Origin: Hyphomicrobiales bacterium
Lineage (GTDB): Bacteria > Pseudomonadota > Alphaproteobacteria > Rhizobiales > Beijerinckiaceae
Length of the DNA stretch: 64,000 nt
Assembly (NCBI GenBank): GCA_930633495.1
Contig: CAKNFJ010000002.1
Coordinates: 372,001-436,000 of the forward strand
Reading direction: 5' to 3'
In this document: one piece after another, positions 53,551-60,970 of the stretch
Position numbering within the stretch: position 1 is the first letter of the stretch
How the letters are laid out: the number at the start of each line of letters is the position of its first letter
Position numbers and translations under genes: made by a program
Notes under the pieces: generated by a model
The model's input: the letters and a program-made list of their open reading frames with translations, nothing else
What the model was told of the DNA's origin: nothing
Database searches by the model: none

Positions 53551-54504
53551 TTAGGCTCTCACTGTTTTTCTCAATCTGGGGTTTGCGCTTGCAGCCGATA
53601 GGTCCGCGATAAATATCAGCAGGATATAGACAGCTGAGAAGATCATCGCGCAGGCTTGGATGACTGGCATGTCGCGGCCGTTCACAGCGTCGATCATCAG
53701 CCTTGCCAAACCCGGGTAAGCGAAGACCGTCTCGACGACGACCACGCCGCTGACCAGATACGCGACGTTAAGCGCAATGACGTTGGCCAACGGCCCAGCC
53801 ATGTTTGGGCCCACGTGGAACGCGATCTTCCTCCATGCCGACAGGCCCTTCAAATCGGCCATTTCGATGAACGGCTGCGTCAAAATGTTTGCGATTGTCG
53901 ACTTCGTCATCCGGGCAATTTGCGCCGTGATGTGGAGAACGAGCGTGAGGATAGGCAGCACCAACGCAACCGCCAGCGCCTTCAGGGATAGCCCTGGAGT
54001 CACGTATGAGACTGCTGGAAGCCACTTCAGGCTCACCGCAAAAACGGCTACGGCAACCGTTGCTACAAGGAATTCTGGTACCGCCGCGAAAGCCATGACC
54101 ACAGCCGACGTGATGCGCTCGAAGAGAGTGCCCGCGTAAAGAGCCATTGAGATGCCGAGAAGCACGGCGATCGGAACGGCGATTAAGGCGGTGAAGCCGG
54201 CTAGCGTGGCCGTGTTCTTCAACCGCTCCTCGAGGAGATCCGCGACGGGGCCACGCGTCGTCATCGACTTACCAAAGTCGCCGTGAGCAATGCCATTTAG
54301 CCAGCGGCCATAGCGCTCAATTGGCGTCCCCGTGATCCCTAGTTCTTTGCGAAGCTGCTCGGTGCTCTCTTTTGTGGCGTATTGGCCGAGCTGGAGATCA
54401 GCGACATCGCCGGGGAGGATTTCGGTCGCCGAGAAAATGACCGCCGAGAGGACAGCCAAGGTTGCAAGGGCTGCGAAAAGACGCAGCCCGATCAATTTAA
54501 TCAT
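53551..54504 (-). CDS. Dipeptide-type ABC permease (DppB-like)
   Basis: 317 aa. The DppB opening LGLRLFAALATLAVLSAVIF type sequence and LRKELGITGTPIERYGRWLN are present. Six predicted helices; the EAA-type loop is SAWRKIAFHVGPNMAGPLAN. The C-terminal mark is VVVETVFAYPGLARLMIDAV. It follows the binding-protein gene by 21 bases in a four-gene transport operon. Confidence 0.92.
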   Translation of the reverse strand: MIKLIGLRLFAALATLAVLSAVIFSATEILPGDVADLQLGQYATKESTEQLRKELGITGTPIERYGRWLNGIAHGDFGKSMTTRGPVADLLEERLKNTATLAGFTALIAVPIAVLLGISMALYAGTLFERITSAVVMAFAAVPEFLVATVAVAVFAVSLKWLPAVSYVTPGLSLKALAVALVLPILTLVLHITAQIARMTKSTIANILTQPFIEMADLKGLSAWRKIAFHVGPNMAGPLANVIALNVAYLVSGVVVVETVFAYPGLARLMIDAVNGRDMPVIQACAMIFSAVYILLIFIADLSAASANPRLRKTVRA

Positions 54505-54525
54505 GCCGTTCTCCCGACCCCTGCG

Positions 54526-56088
54526 CTACTCGCTCAGCCAAGCGTTGTTCGCGAAATCGTGTCCATTCAGAGGGCCGATCGGCAGCGCTGTCAGTCCGTT
54601 GACCTTGTTAGAGAGGCCATCCACGTAGCTGATGAAAGACGGGATCGTCATTGCTGCGGATTCGTAGATCAGGGTCTGGATGCGACCATACATCCCCTTC
54701 CGAGCATCGTGATCGGCTGTGGCGCTCGCCTGGTCGATCAGCTTGTCAACCTCGGGGCTTGCAAACCTTGGTCGGTTCCAGGCCGCTCCGGACCTCCAGC
54801 TGAGGTTGAGGTTCATCCCCTCGGTCGGGCGCGGGTGCATCGAGTTTGCGCTGACCGGCCGGAAGCCAGAGACGTTGTTGTAGAAGCTGTCGGATGGATT
54901 TCGCCGCACATCTAGATTTAGGCCGATGCGGCTCGCTTCCCGTTGAAGCAGTTGGGCGATGTCGATGCTGAAGGGAGAAGCCTCGCTCACATGAACTTCA
55001 ACGGGGGTCGTGCCTACCCCCGATTTTGCGAAGTGGAACTTGGCCTTATCGCGATCGAGGGCTCGCTGTGGCAGCTCAGCATTGTAAAAAGGCGTGCCCG
55101 GCATGAATGGATGATCGTTGGCAATCACACCGCGCCCCTTGAGGATAGTCTCAAGAAACCGCTTGCGGTCGATCAAGTGCGCCATCGCCAGTCGGAATTC
55201 GAGATTGGCGGAGGGCTCCAAATCCATCCGGTAGACGATTCCCGTCACGCGGCGGGTGTGCGTCACCAACGTCTTTGCGACCGAGGAATTCTGGACATGA
55301 TCAATCGGGGGGCCACGCAACTCGTTCACCACGTGAACGTCACCAGAAAGCAAGGCGTTTACCCGTGCCTCGGGGTCCAGAATCGTGAAGAGCTCAAATC
55401 CGTCCAGATATGGAAGATTGGGTCGCCAATAGTCGTCAAATCGCGTTCCTGACGTGCGAAGCCCTGGCTTGAATTCCTTAACGCGAAAGGGACCAGTTCC
55501 ATTCGGCTGCGCGAAATCCGTTGTGCCGTCGCGGATAATTGAGAAGTGGTAGGTTCCCACGACTAGGGGAAAGTCCACGTCGGGTGTCACAAGCTCGATG
55601 ATGATCGAGTTTGGTCCATCCACCTTGACGTCGGCGATGTTCGCGACGAGCTGCTTGGCCGCGGACGCCAAAGTTTTGTGCCGAAGGATTGAGAAGCGGA
55701 CGTCTTCGGCAACGAGCTTAGACCCGTCGTGGAACGTAACGCCCGACCTTAGCTTGAACTGCCAGCGCTTCAGCGAGTCATCCATAGGAGCGAATGCCTC
55801 TGCAATCTCGGGCGTAGCGCGACCGTCGCCGTCGATCCATGTCAGTGTATTGTAGAAGGACCGGGCCCGCATATAATCGCCCGCTTGTACGAACTTGGCG
55901 GGATCGCAGGTGTCGTTGGTGCTTTGGGTATATGTGGCGACCCTAAGCGTCCCACCGCGTCGCGGTGCGCTCTGCGCGGCTACCGGCAATATTGGGAGGG
56001 CGGCCCCTGCAAGCAGCCCTAAGAGCACGCTTCTGCGCTGCGGGAAGCTCTGAGCGTATGCGTCGGAAATCTTGCCTTCCATTGACAT
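54526..56088 (-). CDS. Dipeptide/oligopeptide-type periplasmic binding protein
   Basis: 520 aa family-5 extracellular solute-binding protein. It has a twin-arginine-like export signal (PQRRSVLLGLLAGAALPILP). The mature chain has RRGGTLRVATYTQSTNDTCD, the signature KFVQAGDYMRARSFYNTLTW and LRSGVTFHDGSKLVAEDVRF. It should deliver a peptide, opine or amino-acid-derived compound to the DppBC-like permeases. ATG 56088 or 56082 may be the start. Confidence 0.92.
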   Translation of the reverse strand: MSMEGKISDAYAQSFPQRRSVLLGLLAGAALPILPVAAQSAPRRGGTLRVATYTQSTNDTCDPAKFVQAGDYMRARSFYNTLTWIDGDGRATPEIAEAFAPMDDSLKRWQFKLRSGVTFHDGSKLVAEDVRFSILRHKTLASAAKQLVANIADVKVDGPNSIIIELVTPDVDFPLVVGTYHFSIIRDGTTDFAQPNGTGPFRVKEFKPGLRTSGTRFDDYWRPNLPYLDGFELFTILDPEARVNALLSGDVHVVNELRGPPIDHVQNSSVAKTLVTHTRRVTGIVYRMDLEPSANLEFRLAMAHLIDRKRFLETILKGRGVIANDHPFMPGTPFYNAELPQRALDRDKAKFHFAKSGVGTTPVEVHVSEASPFSIDIAQLLQREASRIGLNLDVRRNPSDSFYNNVSGFRPVSANSMHPRPTEGMNLNLSWRSGAAWNRPRFASPEVDKLIDQASATADHDARKGMYGRIQTLIYESAAMTIPSFISYVDGLSNKVNGLTALPIGPLNGHDFANNAWLSE

Positions 56089-56226
56089 TTTAGGATGCTC
56101 CCCTGATCGCGGCGTGACGGGACGCCGGCCTGATTTCAGAACTGCCCTCTATTCATCGCCCCATCAATCGCCGTGTCCGGGATTTTCAAAAGGCGTGAAA
56201 TTAATTGAAGGAGACGTTCGCATACA

Positions 56227-56967
56227 GTGAAAAATGTGTCAAGCAGGGTTGATCGCAATTTTCAGCGCGCCTATTCGTCGTTTCAAACTGGCTATGGGAG
56301 GCCTCTTTTGGCCAAAATGTCGGCAGACAACACACTGGGATCGCTGGCCGCTGAGCTGGCCGTGGATGAGCCTGATGCTGCAAATTCGGAGGATTCGGCG
56401 CACGATCTTCGAATGGGAGCGGTTGTGCGAGCTTTTCGAGGAGCACGCGGGTGGCCCATTGCCGAACTAGCTTCACGAACGGGGTTGTCCGTAGGGATGA
56501 TCAGCCAGATTGAACGCGGCCTCTCCACACCTTCACTGAGGTCGCTGCGGCTTTTGTCAGCCGCGCTCGAAGCGCCCATCGCTCATTTCTTCGATCCACC
56601 CACGACGACAGCTGCGCCCGTATCGCCCCATATCGTTAGGGTAGAGGATCGGCAAAGCCTTCAGCTGAACAAGACGGGCGTCGTCAAAATGTCTCTGGTC
56701 CCTCCAGGAGGGGAGACGGTCGAAATGTGGGAGTTCCGTATCGCCCCGAATGGATCTTCGGGCGGCGACCTGCTGAATCAGGAGGGAGAGAAAGCGGGCG
56801 TCGTATTAGCTGGTCGGATCAACCTTTGGATCGATAATACACCCACCGTTTTGAAGATTGGCGACAGCTTCCGATTTTCGAGCCTGCTCCAACACAAACT
56901 CGAAAACCCATTCAAGGATGAAGCTCGGATAATTTGGGTTGTGACACCGCCCATCCGTCGCGCCTAG
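56227..56967 (+). CDS. XRE-family regulator with C-terminal cupin domain
   Basis: 246 aa. HTH at about 60-115 (VVRAFRGARGWPIAELASRT, then VGMISQIERGLSTPSLRSLR). A cupin sensor domain spans about 155-240 (EKAGVVLAGRINLWIDN, then GDSFRFSSLLQHKLENP). Regulators of this build control amine, amino-acid or opine catabolism. It is divergent from the peptide ABC operon with 138 bases between, so it is the likely regulator. The start is uncertain: GTG 56227 or ATG 56317, with the HTH intact either way. Confidence 0.9.
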   Translation: MKNVSSRVDRNFQRAYSSFQTGYGRPLLAKMSADNTLGSLAAELAVDEPDAANSEDSAHDLRMGAVVRAFRGARGWPIAELASRTGLSVGMISQIERGLSTPSLRSLRLLSAALEAPIAHFFDPPTTTAAPVSPHIVRVEDRQSLQLNKTGVVKMSLVPPGGETVEMWEFRIAPNGSSGGDLLNQEGEKAGVVLAGRINLWIDNTPTVLKIGDSFRFSSLLQHKLENPFKDEARIIWVVTPPIRRA

Positions 56968-57167
56968 TGTCGCCGCTCGAATCGCTGCGCGAAAGCGCGC
57001 CACTTCCGATATTCAGCTTGGACTAGTCGCGCTATAGCGGAGAGCTAGCTTCGTGCTGAGCAGCCGACTGCGGACAAGACTGGGCGGCAACAATGACGGC
57101 AAAGTCTCGCTCGATTGCGGCTTGAACGCCGGATGGTATAGCCTCGTGGGGACAACGGGTCGGTTCG

Positions 57168-57579
57168 ATGCTGATTGAAATCCCTCGCGCGGCTTCCAAT
57201 CCTCAACTCCCGCAGATCACGGCTGAGGAGGCTTCCGCTAGCGGCTCGGGGAGTCATCGAGCTGTTTTCAAAATGGAACCTCGGCGATGCTAAAGCGCGA
57301 GAAATTCTCGGCGGTATCTCGCCAAGAACTCATGCCCGCTGGAAATCAGGACATCATCCCCGGATCACCAGGGATCTCGCGACGCGCCTATCCCTGCTGA
57401 TGGGGATCCACAAGGCACTGCGCATTCTATTCAGCGACGCTCAACGCGCCTACGACTGGGTGAGCAAGCCGAATGAACATTTCAACGGCCGCTCGCCTGC
57501 CGAGATGATGGCGGAGGGCAGCATTTTCGCGCTCGCGAGGATGCGATCATATCTCGACGCAGAGCGCGGAGCGTGGTGA
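57168..57579 (+). pseudogene. Frameshifted Xre/MbcA/ParS-type antitoxin remnant
   Basis: From ATG 57168 the frame reads MLIEIPRAASNPQLPQITAEEAS, a normal antitoxin N-terminus. Around 57237 the match moves by one base to another frame: LAARGVIELFSKWNLGDAKA, then ILGGISPRTHARWKSGHHPR and the toxin-binding region YDWVSKPNEHFNGRSPAEMM. Comparison with the intact relative at 28168-28527 (TPEEIAALNRAIVQLLDRW) supports a one-base insertion. The RES-type toxin expected next is absent; an IS3 element begins 22 bases after the stop. A short in-frame restart could still make the C-terminal part. Confidence 0.7.
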
Positions 57580-57635
57580 GCGGCGCGAGGGAGCGTCGGT
57601 TGGACGGTCCCCGGTTTCGTGGACAAAGCCGAGCC

Positions 57636-58489
57636 TCAAGCCGAAGCGCGTTCGAACGCCTCGGGACTGATGCCGCCGAGATGGCTGTGGCGGCGGGTTC
57701 GGTTGTAGAACGTCTCGATATAGTCGAAGATATCGGCGCGCGCCAAGGCGCGGGTCTTGTAGATGCGTTTTGGATGCGCTCCTTTTTCAGGCTGCTGAAG
57801 AAGGATTCGGCGACCGCATTGTCCCAGCAGTTGCCGCGCCTGCTCATGCTGGTTTCGAGCGAATGGGCGGCGCAGAACCGCTTGAAGTCGTCGCTACCAT
57901 ATTGGCTACCCTGGTCGGAATGCACCAGGACGCGTCCGTCGGGTTTGCGGCGCCGGACGGCCATGAGGAGGGCATCCAGCGCCAGTTCGCGGCTCAGCGT
58001 CGGCTTCATGGACCAGCCCACCACCTTGCGGGCGTACAGGTCCAGCACCACGGCAAGGTACAGCCAGCCCTGCCATGTCCGGATGTAGGTGATGTCGGTG
58101 ACCCAGACCTTGTTGGGCGCGTCGACGGTGAAAGCTTGCTGCAAGCGATTGGGCGCGAGGAGGGATGGGCGGCCGGCAAGCGTCCGAGGCTTCCTGTAGC
58201 CGCGGACGGCCCGGATCTTGTGGCGCCGCATGAGCCGCTCGACACGATGCAGGCCGCAGGTCTCGCCCACTTCCCGCAGGTCGCCGAACACCCGGCGAGC
58301 CCCGTAAATCTCATGACTGCCCGCATGGGAGTGCCGGATGAGCTCCAGCAATCGGGCATCCTCGATGTCGCGATCCGATACCGGGGCATGAAGCCAGGCA
58401 TAAAACCCGGCCCTGGCAACCCGCAGGACACGGCACATCAGCGTGACGGAATAGTCATGCCGGTGCTCATTCATGAAGCGGTACTTCAC
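57636..58489 (-). pseudogene. IS3-family transposase OrfB with a one-base frameshift
   Basis: DDE integrase: NKVWVTDITYIRTWQGWLYL (first Asp), [13 protein letters not shown] (second Asp) and [16 protein letters not shown] (Glu). At 57768-57771 a run of four T (A on the coding strand) appears one base short: the frame leaves [20 protein letters not shown] and [20 protein letters not shown], which continue in another frame to a stop at 57636. The uninterrupted original frame runs on to 57482 with unrelated sequence. Either a true mutation or a homopolymer sequencing error. Confidence 0.85.
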
Positions 58490-58769
58490 TCGGGTTACCT
58501 GGCAAAGTACCGCGCGGCTTTTTTAGCAGATCTCGCTCCTCCTCGACCCGACGCATCTCAGCCCGCAAGCGAAGAATCTCGCTCCTGGCCTCCAGCAACT
58601 CCTTCGACTGCTGCTCGGATCGGTCGGGTGAAACGGCCTTCACCCATTTATACAGACTATGCGCGGACACTCCCAGACGGGCTGCGACATCAGGGACGGA
58701 GTAGCCCCGCTCGACGACTTGCCTGACCGCCTCTTCCTTGAACTCCGGTGCAAATCTCTGCGAACTCAT
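58467..58769 (-). CDS. IS3-family transposase OrfA
   Basis: 100 aa. HTH of the transposase-8 type (QRFAPEFKEEAVRQVVERGY, then ARLGVSAHSLYKWVKAVSPD) followed by a leucine-zipper coiled coil (about 58-85). ATG 58769 has a near-perfect AGGAGGT ribosome binding site. The last residues lie beyond the slippery site; frameshifting there would join it to OrfB. Confidence 0.9.
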   Translation of the reverse strand: MSSQRFAPEFKEEAVRQVVERGYSVPDVAARLGVSAHSLYKWVKAVSPDRSEQQSKELLEARSEILRLRAEMRRVEEERDLLKKPRGTLPGNPSEVPLHE

Positions 58770-58789
58770 GACCAACCTCCTATGCTCAA

Positions 58790-58869
58790 AGGATAGGTCG
58801 GCGGTGTCTAACGAGCCGGGGGCAGTCCAAGGATAGGTCGGCGGTGTCTAAGGGACCGGGCGCAATCCA
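58790..58869 (+). repeat. Two tandem 40-base copies of an IS3 right end
   Basis: Units 58790-58829 and 58830-58869 both start AGGATAGGTCGGCGGTGTCTAA and end in TCCA, with about 35 of 40 bases identical. The first is the right terminal repeat of the IS3 element. The second has the look of a right end from a related, diverged element, suggesting an earlier insertion at the same spot. Confidence 0.75.
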
Positions 58870-58995
58870 CCTGGGGTCTCATGTCGTCTCCTTGTTCGGG
58901 TGCACCCGAGCACTCACAGACTTGGTACTTTACCCGGCATTCCAGAAGTGGATTACGTGATAAGAGACGCACATGCTCATATTCGGGGATCATGA

Positions 58996-59889
58996 ATGAG
59001 GCGCGAGGATCTTCTCGACCTGAACGCGTTTCTCATGGTTGCCGAAGAGCAGAGCTTTACCAAAGCGGCGGCACGTCTCGGCACCTCGCAGTCCTCATTG
59101 AGCCACACCGTTAGGCGCCTGGAGAGCCGGTTGGGTGTTCGCCTGTTGACCAGGACAACGCGTAGCGTCGCGGCGACTGATGCTGGCCTCAAGCTGCTGG
59201 AATCCCTGCAGCCCGCCTTCGAGAGCATTGGATCAGGCCTCAGTTCGATCCGAGAGCTGAGGGATAGGCCTGCGGGGCTGATCCGCATCACGGCGGCAGA
59301 GCATGCCGCTACGACCGTCCTCTGGCCGGCCCTCGAAAAGCTGTTACCCAGCTACCCCGACATACAGGTCGAAATCAGCATCGATTCTGGGATGCGCGAT
59401 ATAGTCAGAGATCGCTTCGACGCCGGTGTGAGGCTTGGCGAAGCTGTTGCGAACGGCATGATCGCCGCGAGGATCGGCCCCGACATCCGAATGATTGTCG
59501 TGGGCGCTCCAGCGTATTTCGAGAAGCACCCGGTCCCCCAAACCCCGCACGATCTGCCTGCCCATCAATGCATAAATTTGCGGATGCAGACCCTGGGCGG
59601 CCTCTATGCCTGGGAGCTCGAAAAGGACGGTCGAGAACTAAAAGTGCGGGTCGACGGTCAGCTGGCGTTCAACAACGTCGGCATGATTGTTCGCGCCGCG
59701 AAGGCCGGCTTCGGCCTCGGGTTCGTGATGGAAGATCGCGTCGCGGATGAAATTCGCGCGGGCACTTTGGTAAGCGTTCTGGATGACTGGTGTCCGCCGT
59801 TTTCCGGCTATCACCTCTATTATCCGAGCCGCCGGCAGCCATCTGCCGCTTTCTCGCTCTTGGTCGATGCGCTCCGCTATCGGGGTTAG
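58996..59889 (+). CDS. LysR-family transcriptional regulator
   Basis: 297 aa. The LysR HTH at about 4-62 is textbook: LLDLNAFLMVAEEQSFTKAA, then ARLGTSQSSLSHTVRRLESR. The effector domain runs about 90-295 (GLIRITAAEHAATTVLWPAL, then FDAGVRLGEAVANGMIA). Its close type is the AaeR/DmlR-like group. It lies 190 bases before the cytochrome c gene on the same strand with no divergent partner, because the IS3 element now sits on its left. Confidence 0.92.
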   Translation: MRREDLLDLNAFLMVAEEQSFTKAAARLGTSQSSLSHTVRRLESRLGVRLLTRTTRSVAATDAGLKLLESLQPAFESIGSGLSSIRELRDRPAGLIRITAAEHAATTVLWPALEKLLPSYPDIQVEISIDSGMRDIVRDRFDAGVRLGEAVANGMIAARIGPDIRMIVVGAPAYFEKHPVPQTPHDLPAHQCINLRMQTLGGLYAWELEKDGRELKVRVDGQLAFNNVGMIVRAAKAGFGLGFVMEDRVADEIRAGTLVSVLDDWCPPFSGYHLYYPSRRQPSAAFSLLVDALRYRG

Positions 59890-60078
59890 CGGGCACATGC
59901 GATTTATGAACCCGGTTTATAAGTCCAATAAGGAAAGACTGGGTAATCTTGGGCACGGTTCGCATCTAGCGTGGCATCCTAAACTGGAAGGCCGCTGTCT
60001 GCCCTGAGCTGCCAGGTCTTCGCGCGCGATGGCACGTGGAGGTGTGCGGAGGGCGGCCGCATAGGAGCATATGGCTCG

Positions 60079-60459
60079 ATGAAGATTGCCGCCTTAGCGG
60101 CCAGCTTGCTGGCTGCGCCGATGCTATTGATCGAACCGGTCTGCGCGCAGGACGCTGCAACCGGCGAGCGACTTTTCCGCCAACGTTGTGCTTCTTGCCA
60201 CACGGTGCAGCCCGGCCAGAACCGGATCGGGCCGCATCTGTCCGGCATCGTCGGCCGCAAGCCCGGCAGCGTCGAAGGTGTCCGCTACTCCAAGGGCTTG
60301 AGCGCAATCGAACCCAACTGGGACGCTGCCAGCCTCGACGCCTATCTCGCCAATCCGCGCGGCGTCGCCCCCGGCACGACCATGTCCGTCAGCGTTCCGA
60401 ACGCGGCCGATCGCGGCAGCATCGTCGCGTATCTCCAGGGCCTGACCGCAGCCAACTGA
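60079..60459 (+). CDS. Class I cytochrome c (periplasmic)
   Basis: 126 aa with a Sec signal peptide (cleaved after about residue 23, VCA-QD). Haem-binding CASCH at 37-41 and the axial Met102 in GTTMSVSV are present. The order RLFRQRCASCH, then GPHLSGIVGRKPG, matches cytochrome c2/c550-like proteins. It directly precedes iorA/iorB-like genes (32 bases) and is probably their electron acceptor, carrying electrons from the molybdenum enzyme to the respiratory chain. Confidence 0.92.
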   Translation: MKIAALAASLLAAPMLLIEPVCAQDAATGERLFRQRCASCHTVQPGQNRIGPHLSGIVGRKPGSVEGVRYSKGLSAIEPNWDAASLDAYLANPRGVAPGTTMSVSVPNAADRGSIVAYLQGLTAAN

Positions 60460-60491
60460 CCGCAACCGATCAATTTCACGGAGGGGAGCGA

Positions 60492-60959
60492 ATGCCAAAG
60501 CTCAACGTCAACGGGAAGGTCGTCGATGTCGATGTCGAGGACGACACGCCGCTACTCTGGGTCATCCGCGACCATATCGGCCTGACCGGCACGAAATATG
60601 GCTGCGGAGTCGCCCAATGCGGTGCCTGCACCGTTCACATCGACGGGGTAGCGACCCGTTCATGCGCCTTGCCGCTCAGCGCGGTAACCGAGGACCAGAA
60701 GATCGTCACGATCGAGGGACTGGGCGCGGAGCGACCGCATCCGGTTCAGCAGGTCTGGGCCGAGCTCGACGTCGCGCAGTGCGGCTTCTGCCAGGTCGGC
60801 ATGATCATGGCGACTGCGTCGCTGCTCGCGCAGAATCCCAAGCCGAGCGACGATGAGATTCGGGCCGAGATCACCAACATCTGCCGCTGCGGCACCTACG
60901 GGCGCGTTCTGGCGGGCGTGAAGCTCGCCTCCGAGCGCATGGCGTTGAACAAGGGTTGA
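60492..60959 (+). CDS. iorA: [2Fe-2S] subunit of isoquinoline-1-oxidoreductase-like molybdenum hydroxylase
   Basis: 155 aa. The plant-type ferredoxin cluster is held by C38, C43, C46 and C58 (YGCGVAQCGACTVHIDG), and the second cluster by C97, C100, C131 and C133 (QCGFCQVGMIM, NICRCGTYGR). It passes electrons from the Mo-cytosine-dinucleotide centre in the large subunit. ATG 60492 follows GAGGGGAG. It is followed by the large subunit gene 11 bases later. Confidence 0.92.
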   Translation: MPKLNVNGKVVDVDVEDDTPLLWVIRDHIGLTGTKYGCGVAQCGACTVHIDGVATRSCALPLSAVTEDQKIVTIEGLGAERPHPVQQVWAELDVAQCGFCQVGMIMATASLLAQNPKPSDDEIRAEITNICRCGTYGRVLAGVKLASERMALNKG

Positions 60960-60970
60960 GGGAGGCGAAG

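Larger units (their letters stand above)
57601..58829 (-). mobile_element. IS3-family insertion sequence (frameshifted)
   Basis: 1229 bases with orfA and orfB on the minus strand. The left end TGGACGGTCCCCGG and the complement of the right end TGGACTGCCCCCGG match as terminal inverted repeats. The orfA/orfB junction has the slippery A6G (58519-58525) expected for programmed -1 frameshifting. No target duplication was seen (GGT left, AGG right). orfB carries an extra, unprogrammed frameshift, so the element is probably inactive on its own. Confidence 0.85.

Noticed and set aside
57770..58726. 318-codon plus-strand frame across the IS3 element
   Set aside because: Antisense to the transposase; charged and repetitive.
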